The position numbers and the translations under genes were made by a program. From the NCBI GenBank assembly GCA_036345935.2, contig JADWOT020000009.1:12179769-12243768 (forward strand): DNA of 64,000 nucleotides, in the 5' to 3' direction. Shown piece by piece: positions 50,477 through 63,199 of this stretch. The stretch is from Taenia hydatigena (taxonomy: Eukaryota; Platyhelminthes; Cestoda; Cyclophyllidea; Taeniidae). A model generated the notes under the pieces. That model was not told where the DNA came from, did no database searches, and was given only the letters and a program-made list of their open reading frames with translations. Position 1 is the first letter of the stretch; each line of letters starts with the position of its first letter.

Positions 50477-53400
50477 GTGGACATGGGTGATGAAGTGGAA
50501 TTTCTCAGAGCGCAGCAGTGCAGGAAGCCATAGTGAATACGATCATGGCGCATGATGACCAGGATTTAACCCGTGGCGCCTTCCGGGTCAACATATCACG
50601 GAATAGCAGGTGACCTTGCCCAGAGAGAACCTTAAGCGCCAAACGAATCGTCTAGCGATAAGGCTCACAGATGGTGCCTTGCCACCACGACTAGCCAGGT
50701 ATTGTAATTGGGCATTATGGCGCCCCCTAGGCAGACTCCCGGCCCTTTCCTGTGATGCTTGGTGTCTCCAGAGCTGAGGGCACCTCCTTGCTTACCACGG
50801 CCAAACAATGCTCATTTCTGCACTTTGATTAGTATGGATCAGATACACGAAGACTACTGAGTAATTCCAAGCACCGTCTTAATTTCCTTTCCTTGTGCCA
50901 CTGTCACTTATCGGCAACATTATCATTTATTATCAGTACATGGAGGCACGCTTAATAGCATCTGCATATGCGTGAAGTGAAAATCTATGCATGTGCATAG
51001 ATATGAAGAAATAACCTGCTGAATGACTAAAACTTAAAAATATGTGATGGTGCTACAATGTAACAGCAGACAAAATGAAATGATGCTTGTCACACATGCT
51101 AGTAATGCTACAAACATGAAAGCTGTCCATCTACCGAAGCCGATTTGAACACCAACTCCATTCCTGCTGATACCTATTACAATGGTTTCGTTCAATATCA
51201 AGATGCAACTGATAAAAATTGGAACAGCATTTTGACAGTGTAGGTGCTATTCTTGCCGCTATTTTGTAGAAATGAGGGGCATGTCATTGGTAACTTGGGT
51301 GGGGGAGCACATATTACGGACTCAGCGCAACCCAACTCATTGGAAGTGTTTCCGACAGAGCAACTAACAGCAGCACTCTTTCTGTCATACAGAGAGGTAC
51401 CACACGTTCCGCTTGTAATGAATTTTAGAATGGCTCTCCACTGCATCATTTTGATTCGAACGAACACGGAGGAAATGTGTTTGGTGGAAGCAGTGCGAGG
51501 ATATTTGTCTCTCAGCATATTGTCCGGCCACAAGATTTCTTCGCTCTTCGACCGGACAACAGTCACGCACCATTCGTGCCTACTTTGAAGTCAAAACCAA
51601 ATGCAATCGTCCGCTTGCAAGGTGTTTGTCTCATTTTATATCAAAGGAATGCTTTGGAACTTCCGCGGCTTACTTTCTAATGGACGTTGTTCTTTCAGAT
51701 TGGGCGTGAGGGTGGGAAGAGGCGCTGGTATGAAGGACAGGCTCTTTTGCACCATAACGATGGACCTGATGCTTTGATCGACCCGGCGACATCCAAAATC
51801 TGCGAAGGGACATTCATAGTAGCATGATTAAAGAAGCACTACCTTAAGTTTCAACTTAGAGAGCATTGCAGTACCATCTACAACATGAATTGACTGCAAT
51901 TCATGATTACCTCAAAGAACAACCTCAGAGATTGAGAATGGTGGGGAAGTGTGCGTCCACACACAGAGGGTCACATCAGACACTCCCCTCTTCTCCTCAG
52001 TTAATTCGCGGCTGGTTAGGTGATGCAACTCAGAGTGCCGTAGCATTAAAAGACCAATTACGCGCACAGAAGTCGTTCGAAGGGGGCGCTTGCTCAGCAG
52101 CCGAGCGCCGCGCAGTAACATATGAGGGGACCACATTGATGGTATACGATGTCGCAATTACTGATCCCACTATAGCTATACCGGCATCAATTTCCTGCAG
52201 AAAACAGCGTAAGCTGACAATGGAGCACTGCTAATTGAGCACTTGCATAGGGCACGCAATGAAGATTACCTGCTCCACATGACTGCTACTTCTGGCAATG
52301 AGAACAACTTCGTGAAATTGCCACACGTATTTGAGCAGCAACGGTGGTACCCGAGCATTGCAGCACGCACACACAACACACATGAATGCTTGTGCTACTA
52401 ACTACGAACAGTAGAACCTCAGAGTAAATCATGCAAAGGGACTTACGCGGGCAGCAGTGCAGCTATTTGATGTAGTATGCGATTGGGAAGGACGAAGCTG
52501 AAAACGAAGGGAAAGATAAAGAATTTGTAGATTCAGTCTTCTATCATCTAGTCTTAACAATGCTCTCCCACCCTGACGACTTGTATTCAACACCTTCGAC
52601 GACTTTAAACGCACTACTCCAAACATCCGACAAACCATCGCCTCTGATTGAATGTAACCCTTCTCCCTATGGATTGTCTACACATGATGACGCGAGTTGA
52701 TACAGCCAGCCCGAAAGTGGGGTTGTATGCACTCTTCACAGATATGCTGACTTAGGGGAAGTGAATGAGCACTTCCATTCACATCACCAAATAGGGAGTT
52801 TTAAGAGCAGTTAGTCGTCGCATGTCGATTTGTCATTCTGCCTTTTCACACGCACGTTGAAGTTGAACGAAACAACCAATTAAGCATGCCACCACATAAC
52901 AACGCTAAAACACAGCGTTTTAACCGCTCCTACACCCTCCATCCCAACACACCCTACCTAGCACAAGAGCCAAACCATGTCAACCACGGTAATGATAGCA
53001 CCTTTCAAATGCCCAATGTTCAATCAGCGACCGTTATGATCTTATTTCGAAGTGCTGCAATGCCTGTGGGTGGCCACAAAGAGGCATGATAAGGAGGGAA
53101 TGGGGAGCATACCCGTGACTTTCGTCCTCATTTCGTGCAATGGTGTCTCGCAATATGCACAGATACTTGAGAGCGTAGAGCTGACGCTTGTCCAGAGACT
53201 CCCTCATCACCGCATGCGATTTCGACAGATACTCCAATGCGTTAAACTGCGGTTTCTTGTAAATCTAATGTAAGGATACAAAACAAAAGAAGCAGTTAAA
53301 CATAAAATAGAGTGCAGAAAGTAGTGGGAAAAGTTTATCATGAAAGACTAGCACAATGCAAAATGTCCCCATGTACTGAATCAGCCCCATGGTGATACTA

Positions 53401-54249
53401 AGTAATTGGGATATTCCGCACTCGCAGCTGCAGCTACATGCACCTCACGGTAGCGTTCACTATGAACTCACCTTATTCTCCAATCAGCCAGCTGGAGTGC
53501 ATTGTTAGGAAGAAAGCCAACAAAGTACTGCAGTAGGTAAGCAAGGCAAAATCGCGGAATACGCAGTGCCCGAGCTGCCTGTCCGGTGTCGAAGAGATTC
53601 ACCATGTACACACCGAAGTCTCGTTGCAGCCACATGAGGTCCAAATCGGAGCCGTGAAGTACCTTCACAAGCCTCGGATCAGTGAACACATAGTTCAACT
53701 GGTCGAGATGGTCATGAAGAGCAAGGGCATCAACAATGTAATCCTTGGTACGCGTAGACAGCTGGATGAGGCATGTCATGCCCAGGAATGTGCGGTAACT
53801 GTGGTGCTGTTATCGAAAGAGGCAACAATTACAAGGCTTCTTGCTGAAGGTACATGGAGCAAAAGCATGCTGCATTACGACGCTACTTACTTCTAGATCA
53901 ACAGCGATTTCCGACGCTGTACTCAATTCCGCCAACATATTACTTAGGCCGTCCACGGTCTCGATGATATCCAGTGGTGTTTCCTCCAGAGAAAGTGGCC
54001 TTGCATTCGGTGTGGTGCTGTCATATTTGTACTGCCCTAAGCTCCTTCCGTACGCCTCCAGCTCTGATAGATAGGGGTGCATGTAATCACCAGTTTGGGG
54101 ATCTGCTTCAAAAGTGCAATCTAAAAGAACAACGCGCATTAGATAGGAAGCCTCAAAACTCCAAGTTATCTGTTTGAAACGAGGCGAGATAAACACCTTG
54201 CAGGTGGACGATTGCATTTGGTTTTGAATTCAAAGTTGGCACGAATGGT
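50477..54249. repeat. 3,771-bp tandem duplication, unit 2
   Basis: Second copy, directly adjoining unit 1 with no spacer. The join has GTG at the breakpoint (microhomology). Similarity to unit 1 stops at 54250, where the sequence continues into an inverted copy of the unit's own left part. Confidence 0.97.
53113..54120 (-). pseudogene. EXOSC10: Partial Rrp6/EXOSC10 exonuclease (copy 2)
   Basis: Same three exons shifted by 3,771 bases: 53891-54120, 53472-53806 and 53113-53264. One difference changes Val to Met in AVVRESLDK/AVMRESLDK. Motif III is missing as in copy 1, so the exon loss predates the duplication. Confidence 0.88.
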
Positions 54250-54690
54250 GCGTGACTGTTGTCCGGTCGAAGAGCGAAGAAATCTTGTGGCCGGACAATA
54301 TGCTGAGAGACAAATATCCTCGCACTGCTTCCACCAAACACATTTCCTCCGTGTTCGTTCGAATCAAAGTGATGCAGTGGAAAGCCATTCTAAAATTCAT
54401 TACAAGCGGAACGTGTGGTACCTCTCTGTATGACAGAGAGCCATTAGAACATTTTGAGTGCTGCTGTTTGTTGCTCTGTCGGAAAACACTTCCAATGAGT
54501 TGGGCTGCGCTGAGTCCGTAATATTTGCTCCCCCACCCAAGTTACCAATGACATCTCCCTCATTTCTACAAAATAGCGGCAAGAATAGCACCTACGCTGT
54601 CAAAATGCTGGTCCACTTTTCATCACTTGCATCTTGATATTGAACAAAAACATTGTAATAGGTATCAGCACGAATGGAGTTGTTGGGCAA
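54184..54690 (-). repeat. Inverted repeat, copy B
   Basis: Reverse-complement copy of 47370-47866 with scattered substitutions and a short insertion at about 54,440-54,465. Its left end overlaps the end of duplication unit 2. A truncated start of the same copy (about 50413-50476) closes unit 1. Thus the Rrp6 fragment in the ancestral locus was flanked by A and B in opposite directions. Confidence 0.8.
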
Positions 54691-55196
54691 TCCAGCTTTG
54701 GTATCAATAGGAATCGCAGTCTACCATCAACAAAATCACAACGCTCATTTATCTTACAGGAAGGAGACGTCGTGAGGCGCCTGCTGCATCGTCTTCACCA
54801 CAACCGTTCTATTGCCTCTCGATGACAGTACTGAGACAGCGCGAGTGAGCATCACGTATATATAGACGGGGCACTAGCCTCCAGCCAATGAAAACAAAGC
54901 TGCCTTCAAAATGATCATGGAGCGAATTGCTATCGAGGAGGGTTCGACTGCCAGCGAGTGATGTAAGGTGAAGGGAAATCAGGAAAGCATAACCTTAGTT
55001 AAAACACTAGTCGCAAGGAAAATGAACTTTCATTAAGGTTCAGTGTTTTTCGTAAAGCTGAATTAGGGCAAATTACCGACAGGAATGTGCTGCCTACCTT
55101 GAAGCACACCACAGCTAACTTTCCTGTGCTGCGTCCAGACTCCTCGACAAAGTTGTGTTGAGTGAAGGAAGCTACTATGCAGCCTCTGGCGTCCAC
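54691..55196. other. Spacer with open minus-strand frame
   Basis: Apart from the tail of the frame described at 55098-55353, nothing is recognised. Confidence 0.3.
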
Positions 55197-55353
55197 CTTG
55201 GAGACAAACGAGCAAGGTGTAATGCTTGAGCAGAATACACATCGCTTTGGCAAATTGAAGGGCATTTTTCCGCCCCTTATCGACTGGTTCAACACCTCCG
55301 TTATAGGCAGCACTGAAGTTCAGCCACTCGAGTAACAGATTGAACGCATTGCA
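55098..55353 (-). CDS. Candidate exon(s) of unidentified gene
   Basis: Two overlapping open frames have coding character. Frame one, 55197-55353 (acceptor gcattag, donor CCAAG|gtggac, phase 0 to 1), reads CNAFNLLLEWLNFSAAYNGG, then KNALQFAKAMCILLKHYTLL. Frame two runs to 55098 with donor AAG|gtaggc and reads VSKVDARGCIVASFTQHNF and GRSTGKLAVVCF. They may be parts of one exon broken by an indel, or only one may be real. No family is recognised. Confidence 0.3.
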
Positions 55354-57349
55354 CTAATGCATTTGACATTTGCTAGAGGTCTTCGATGGGTTACAGCAAA
55401 TGGTGCGCACAGTATGCACGGGGTAGTTAATGTCAAACTGGAGCTCTCACACTTCCATTGACTTCCAAGCCGTGATGGTGGCATAAGCAGTAGAACGTGT
55501 CACACAGCGGTGTGTGGGTGTTAGTCACCAACACTACTTGTCTACCACCGAAATCTCTAATGCACAACAAAGGTGTGAAATCATACCTCTCTCACCACCC
55601 CACCCGTCTCTCCAACCAACGCCGTTTCAGACTCACCCAATATCTTGTGTTCATTCTCTCATTCGCCCAGCAGTTAGTCTTCTAACTGAGAGATGCATAC
55701 ATTTCAAAGGCGCTCGGCTGTGATATTCGATGTCGAGGTAACGGTGATTTTGCGAAACATTCACTTAGTGCGAGACCGCCCACCCCGGTTCACGCCTACT
55801 ATAGCTTGATGGGAGGGTGATAGAGACATGACATGCTGCGGCATCATGGGACAGAACACAGCCATTCATAAGTGTTTGCGATGGATGAAGTTAGTGAACC
55901 ATCTGTATCGACCGTTTTGGCATGTAACCATTCAGCTATGATGATAAATGTATTGGTGAGGTGCCAGCAGAGTGCATTAAAGGCTGTTGTCTCTGTTCGC
56001 AAAAGCATGGGTTAGTCGTTCTTTGGTTACTTAGTTGCGATGAGTCAACGTGAAGTATGGCAGTGGTTGAGCTGGTGAAAGCAGTCTCTTTCCTTCCCGT
56101 ATCGCCTCTTCCTTCCCACTCTACACTGGATTATGCTAGGCTAAGCTAAAGTGAAATAGCCTAGGCTGCCGCACTAGATCCCTCCACTCCGCCTTACACT
56201 GCAGGATTCGTTCAACATCAACGCTGACCACTTTTGCCCGAACACCTGAGTGCTTTAGCGGTCGCATATTCGAACCAACTCGTTCCGCGTAGATGCCACG
56301 ATCCAGCTGGTGGTGCACACAACCAATAGGAATTACAGATGTGTTTGCGATGACCTCGCCCTTGCTTTGCTTCGTAATTTACTTCATTTGCTCCTTTCGC
56401 TCACTATTTTCTCCTCACCTCTTATTGTCGTCACGACCAAGCAGCCAATAGAAACGTGATTCTGTCATGTGCCACATACTGCTTCCACTCTTATGGCCAC
56501 CTACCAATACACTGGAAGTCAATTCTTATTGGGTGCACAACAGTTCAAACAAGTTACACACCACATTGGCAAGCTACCACTAACGATTCCTGCCATCGGT
56601 ATTCGCACTCAGCCTACAGCACCAGACCAACGATCGCATCAGACCTGACTTGATCTCATCTAACGGAAACGCTATGAGCAATCGCCTCTGAATTTAGCTA
56701 AGCAAAGCCAACGAATCCTCACCTCGACCATCGGAATGAACACTCTCATGTTTCTCTACATTCTATCAACCTTGTGGATAGTAGATGGGCAGCCTCCATG
56801 TTTGCAGTATTACTAGCATGCATGACGAGCATTAGTTTTTATTGTGTGCGGATTGTGGATTAATTGAGGAAGATTGGGCGACCGGTAAGCAGATAGTCAA
56901 CTGCTTGATACAATGCTGTAATAGATTCACGGGCACTCCATTGGATTAACAATGCGGATAATTCATAAATGCCGTTTCGTGGTTTTGGCAATTAGATTTA
57001 AATGTTGTGTCTATGACAACAACTGCTGGGTATCGAACCAGCAGTAATTAGCTGCACCAAGGCAATGCCAGAAGAAAGTTGAGGTGGTGGATTACCATAC
57101 CGAAACGTTTGTATTGCGAAGGTGTCTCCGTACAGTGGGACATCACAGCTGCCATTGAAATAGGAGAAACAATAAATTTCTCTTATTCGTTTGATGCATT
57201 ACAGCATGTCTGAGTTTCACTATTTTGAAGCCAATTTTAATTATTAACCCTAAGATGTAGCATTATTTACGAAACTGCCATAGACTGTGCATGCACCGAA
57301 TGATAACCTCGTACTTCGCATGTTCTGCTTCATCCTTGGCGCATAAAAT
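55354..57349. other. Nothing recognised
   Basis: Short frames on both strands with no splice or family support. Confidence 0.35.
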
Positions 57350-57600
57350 TTAAGTATTAGACCAAACCAGTGCCATCTTTCTTATCCAAATTAGAACGTT
57401 AACGGAACTGCACAAATAATCAAAATAACCTAGACCAGACCGCGTAAAGTTGCATCTTGATACAAAGAATGTTGCTGAGGAAATTCCCAAGTCGTTATTA
57501 GCATTTATCATCACCAAGCTCTCTTGCGCCAAAAAGTCTGCCGCGGTGATTGCAACATTATCTAAGGTGCGGAGATCCCGTATTAATTGCACGGTACCTC
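57350..57600 (-). CDS. Candidate coding fragment, unknown
   Basis: The open frame reads VQLIRDLRTLDNVAITAADF, LAQESLVMINANNDLGISSA and TFFVSRCNFT with balanced composition. No clear acceptor and no known domain. It may belong with the terminal exon at 57857-58140, though that lies upstream in transcript sense and ends in a stop. Confidence 0.2.
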
Positions 57601-57856
57601 TTTACTACGGTTCTTGCGTGAACTACTTGGGCTACACATGGCTTGATGCACTAGCTTAGCATAGTCGCGATTAAGCTATTTTTACCACTGGGTTAGGATG
57701 CTTAAAAACCTAATGTTTCGCGAACCAAGGCAAGCGGTAAAACGATTTGCATAAAATATGTCAGGTCCTTCCTCACAAGCGTTCATGGCGATTAGCAAGT
57801 GTCAATTCGAATTGGAGTCCAGTGGTGCTAAGCACTAATCTTAGTAGGCAGAATCA

Positions 57857-58140
57857 CTAGTCGAATGTTAATTGCTTGCGATTTCCACGAATTAGGGCAA
57901 ACGTGGACCAAATAAGGCTGGTATGCTTCCATCCTTGCTGCAAGGGTTGCCTTGGCACTGTGTCCTTACGAAGCAGCTCCCATTTTAAATTAAAAATTCC
58001 CGCACCATTGAGCTGCGCTGGACAATCGTCCTCAAAATGAGGTTGCACAAGTAAATCGTCGCGTATAATTACCAGTGCGTAGACGAATCTGGGATGCGAT
58101 TCATCTTTCATTTCTACTAATGTGAACCGCCTGGCAATTC
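57857..58140 (-). CDS. Candidate terminal exon of unidentified gene
   Basis: Acceptor ctcgttgtag, then 94 codons in phase 1 ending in TAG. It begins IARRFTLVEMKDESHPRFVY, ALVIIRDDLLVQPHFEDD and ends IRGNRKQLTFD. The composition is that of a folded, charged domain. No upstream exon was identified and I do not recognise the family. Confidence 0.35.
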
Positions 58141-58174
58141 CTACAACGAGTAAAGTAACGCATGGCAAATTCAT

Positions 58175-61100
58175 TCCAAAGTCGTCCTTTCAACTCAATG
58201 CAGTCTCTTTCTACTACATAAGTTAACCTACAAATTGGCCGTCAAGCTGATAATCCAAGGTGTTAGATGGCACCAACTCAACTGCGATGACTTGCAATCC
58301 CCACGGCTTAGGCGGACCCGCACCTTCGGAAGATGAAATGGATTTCATTTAAGCTTATAATGTCGAGCCGTCAGACGTATTACTGCTATGACAGAACCCT
58401 AATCATAAGGAGTAATCCATTGACGCATACATTAACATACCAAAAGCGAATTCGCCATACAAAATCCATTCACACGTGCAGTCATTAACTAGCTCCCTCT
58501 CCTGTGATGGCTAGACTTGGCGAAGAATGCGCGCTGACACAAATGAAACTTAAGCAAAGGACTTAAAAGTGCAATATGACTTGCGTAACTTTTGTGAATT
58601 TGAGAGGGTCTGAAATTTGCAGACCGTTAGACTCTGCTTGGACAAGTTTGTATGTTTAAAAGGCGCTGTAAATAAAATAGAGACTTAGGCAAATAATATT
58701 AAAGCATTCTCATGCGGCACATCAGCTTCCACACATCATTGTAATAGTGAGCATGGCAACCGGTTTGAAATTCAGTGCGGATTCATGGTAAAATTTAACA
58801 TGGCCCACTTCAAGGACTACGACATGCATCAAACTTGGAAAGTAAATTCAATGGCTGCATAATCGCAGGTTGCAATCTCTTTCACTCTTGTCTTGTCTAA
58901 TGCAGCCAGTACAGGTTATGATGAAACATGCACATGGCAGGTCTTACCTGTAATCCCTTGGTGTCTTTTATGTTTTTTTGCCTTCTCATCGTTGCTAAGC
59001 CTTTCCTCCACGAGCGAGTGAGGTGACTTCAGCTTCACCTCCACGCAAATCATCATTTCACCTTAACGACGTTCTTTGAAGTCTAACTAGCCTTTAGTTA
59101 TGAGCTGGTGTCTTTGTGTGTTAGCGAGTAACTTCAAAGCGGGGACACATTCGCCTAGATTATTGAGGATGTGCGGAACCAACAAACATCTGCACAGCAC
59201 AAAAGGAGCCTTTGCTGATTTACAAGTAATGTGCTGAAGGAGTGCCAATAGAACACTCTTGGTTAGTAAATGACATGGACATGCGAAGGGTGCAAAATCC
59301 TATGCAGCATGCACAACGTTGACTTGTACCTGCACCATGCTGCACTCAATAAGTTCTACTGTAGAATTGAAAATAAGGGAGAGCACTGAAAATTTACAGA
59401 AATGCAATACTGCTATTTGAAATGGCTGCAATTGGGCATGATGTCACTTCATCCATGGCAAAGTGGGCATGTGTGGTGATTTTGCCCAGTAATTGTCCAT
59501 GTGAATAAAAATCATTTAGTTAAATTGGTGCTCCTATCTTATTCGATGTGTACTTGAATTTCATATTAGGTGTCCTTGCCACACATACACTATTCCCCTT
59601 TTATTGTGGCAGTTATGTTCCACTTAGTTCTCCTATTAAAGAAAGTGCTAGGCAACATTTTCGGCATATCGTACTCAACTCAACTGAAACCTCAGCAATT
59701 GGATTTGCCTTCAGTGCAACAATACCTCTTTCTCCAACACTGCAAAACCTCTTGATATACGGTTCTGATTCCATTCACTCCAGTTAGTTGGGCTGGATTA
59801 CTTTCGCTTTTCTTAACTAATTGGCTCACAATTTTACGCTGTGCCTGCACTGACCACTGCTTCCAGTAGTGGCGTTATACATTTATTCTCAAATCTTGTA
59901 TCCTGAAGTTCCAAATCCTGTCTCCTTTCGCCAGTTTCAGCGTGGCACCATGAAGTTTGCAATGAAAGATGGTTTTCTGAAGTGTCTTCCGGCTTTCCCG
60001 GTGAAGCTTTCAGCCTCGAGATCAACAATATCTTATTTGAGGGTGAATTTGAGTCAGAAAATGTTCTCATCTTCGAAAGGTTCATGGTCTACTTTGCTTA
60101 TCGCATAGCAATTTGAATGAGTAGGACTAGTTATTACCACTTTATTTCCAGTGGATGCGTCCTGTTGTAAAGTTATGCAACAGAAGAGCGTGAATGGCAC
60201 TTGTCAAAGCTGACCTAGAAAAGCTGGAAGACTGGAAATAAAACGAAGAAGGCTGTTGTCGGTGTGGCATTTTAGTGAACTTGATTAATGGTAAAGTGAC
60301 ATATCTTAAACTGGAGAAAATATGACGAAAGGGGGTGTTAACGTAACGCTTTTAAGCTGGTCAACTGGTCTCAGAGATCCTGGTGCAGAACGTGTTATAA
60401 GGCGAAACTATCCATCTCTTCTGTTTTCTGACAGGTTTTTCTGCTCCTAAGTGTTAAAATTATCTTCAATCAGACTGATTTTGTAACCGTCACTGCTCAT
60501 CATGTTGAGAAATGGATTTACATAGATCGTGTATCCGTTGACGGTTCAAAATTGTTTGCGGGTTTAAAGCGGGCTATTAAGAAAGTGATGCGCTAATTTA
60601 TTTAATTTGGATTTTAATTTGATAATTCAGTGCAAAAGAGTAGACAGAGAGGTCTGTTGCCTTCGGCAGTTGGCCAAAGGCACACGTTTTCCTTAATCTG
60701 CGTCTAGAGCCTTTTTCTCACTCTACGCAGTTGCAATTCATTTAAGTAGCATGAACTGAAGTATGCATATCGCCCTTTTGTAGACTCTCCTGAAATTGCA
60801 CAAATGCAGCGAAGGTTCCTTCGGATGCTTGAAAATGAAGCTAATATTGCTTGCATTCACACATTTAGTTGGCAATTTGAGAATGAGGTATACTTCCCTC
60901 TCCAATGATCTACTTGCCTAAAACTCACCCACGGACCTGCTTCCTTTTCGGGTAAGGTGATTCTACTCATGATACATCAAAATTGTTCCCTCCTTCGGTG
61001 CTCTCTGATGTTTAGAGGCATGCAACTGCCATCTGCTGTCTTTACGCAAGCATTACTTTGAACTGAAATATGAGTTATGACTCCACAATATTTGGACGTA

Positions 61101-63180
61101 GATTTCATTCGACTGCCACATAGAGTGCATGCACTTCGGGTAAATCAAGGTCATTTATGTGAGTGTTTCCAGAACCACGGAGAGATAAGCTTTGAAACGC
61201 GGAAGAGGCGATTAAGTTAAACCGGGATTCTTACACTTACCAATTAGGGATCATGTCGTGGCGATGATACGCGCGCAACCAAGTGAGGAATGTGTCCAGT
61301 TTTTAGCAGCCAAGACGTAGTTTCTTGTCAAATCTGACGCAAAATTTAAACCACCGGGTGCCTACTCGTACCCATAGAAGACTTTAGGACCGGCATATTA
61401 CGATGATGGAACATTCAGCCACTCGGCAGTTAGATGTTTGGAGAGTATTAACGGTTCAAATCCTGTCGGTTGCAAATCCGGGTGTGTCTACGTTGGCAAC
61501 CAAAATACAGCACAGCTGTTCTTGTTAACTTTTGGACAATGTGTAAAACACTTGACCTAGAGACCTGCCTTGACGTTGTACGATAGGCGAGTCCTTCCCC
61601 AATGCCCCCGAACTCGGCACAATTGTTCACGGAGGCGTGTACATGCGAATTTGCGGTGTTAGCTCGTGCTTGGTACCAGGATGGGCAGTGTGGCAAATTG
61701 TTCTGTTTCGAGGATGATTGTAGGATATTTGTTAAATGGTGTGGTAATTTTGCGTACCAATGGCGCAAGGGGCTACACCTGACAAACAAAGAAACGCGTA
61801 TGCAAATTTAAAAGGCCCAATCTAACTTAATTATCTTCACAACTAAGTCAAGCATCTTCTCTACGCCAGTTGGACTCTTGTGTCATCATAAAATAGATCC
61901 AAGGTGAGTTGCTAGGCCATCCAAAGTTGCTAAGTCATTGGTTCAGTAGACCTGGGAATTTTGCAAGTGCCAATTGTACGTGACACGTCGAGCTTTGTGT
62001 AAGCTCCATGTAATTTGTATTCTCTCATTTCTTTGACCCTCTAAGTCGCCTCGCCTGAGAGTTCCTCTCACACAGACGTCCAGAAGGCGAATTGAGGCTT
62101 TCTCAACCACGTCCGACTAATATTTTGGCGCTAGAAATATTGAAATTCCTGTTGATTGAACATGACAATTGCTTCGGCTTCTGTTTGGTGAAGTGCGAAC
62201 CAAAGTTGGAGTCGTACAAGACAAAGTTATCAGAAAGATGCATTCACGCGCGACTTAGCGCTTTTTGCTAGGAGTAGAGACAACATATTTTGGGGCAAAC
62301 AGGCATACAAACAGCCGAAATAATGCCAAAGAGCATTGTGTTCAAATGGCAGCCTGGTTGGTATGCGCCTATTAATAAGCACTGTTAACACTGCTACGAC
62401 TGGTCTGGTTGGTTAATAGTGCCCACGTCACAATAGCAATGTTTGCAAAATTCAAACAGTCCGAACCACGTTGCTAAGCAAATAAAGAAATTAAGTCTCT
62501 GTAAATTAGTTTGTTACGGCATTTGCATGCATGTTGCTCTGTTTAAGGGGCCGGTATTTGAGCTTAACGAGGCATCAAAATCGACCGAAATAGATTGGAC
62601 ATATAAGGCTAACTTAAGTTATTGCATCGCTTTGCATGAATTGATCCGTATTCCTTGTTTCTCTGTGCATGCGACTACAACCAAATCACTCTTACAAAAA
62701 CTCGTTTGTTGCGAGAATGTGTGAATTGACAAAAGCCTTCCGATGAAGTGATGCTCATTAGTCTCAGTAAGTAGGACTAGGGAATCGGAACGAAATCGAA
62801 CTAACGTAAAAGAACTAGCTGCCAACTCTACATAAAGAATCAAGTGAAGGATAATCGGATACTTAATCAGCCGAATAAAACGCAACGGAAAATGGGGGAA
62901 CAAGTCCATAAAACCTTTCAAATTTTCTTGATTCTTCTGCAAAGTAGTTGAATGCCTAATAACGCCATCATAAAAGGATGCGATTTGGTTTGAAACGGTT
63001 TTAATCTGCAAATCACGATTCTGCTTCCACATGAAACAAGGGTATGTCAGAATGCTATAAGGTGCTACAAACATTATTAAGAACGCACACTAATATATTG
63101 CGAAATCATATTTACCAAGCAAACGTTTCTCATCGTAAAACTCCACGCTAGCCATCTCATAGCAAAATCAAATTTTCATT
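58175..63180. other. Gene-poor region
   Basis: Open frames at 59548-59787 and 59869-60108 (+), 61448-61789 (-) and 62619-63074 (-, 151 residues) lack motifs and splice support. I see no repeat structure strong enough to name. Confidence 0.35.
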
Positions 63181-63199
63181 AGCCATTCAATCTTACCGA

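Noticed and set aside
62619..63074. 151-residue open frame on the minus strand
   Set aside because: The opposite strand is also open, there is no splice or family signal, and the sequence is AT-rich.
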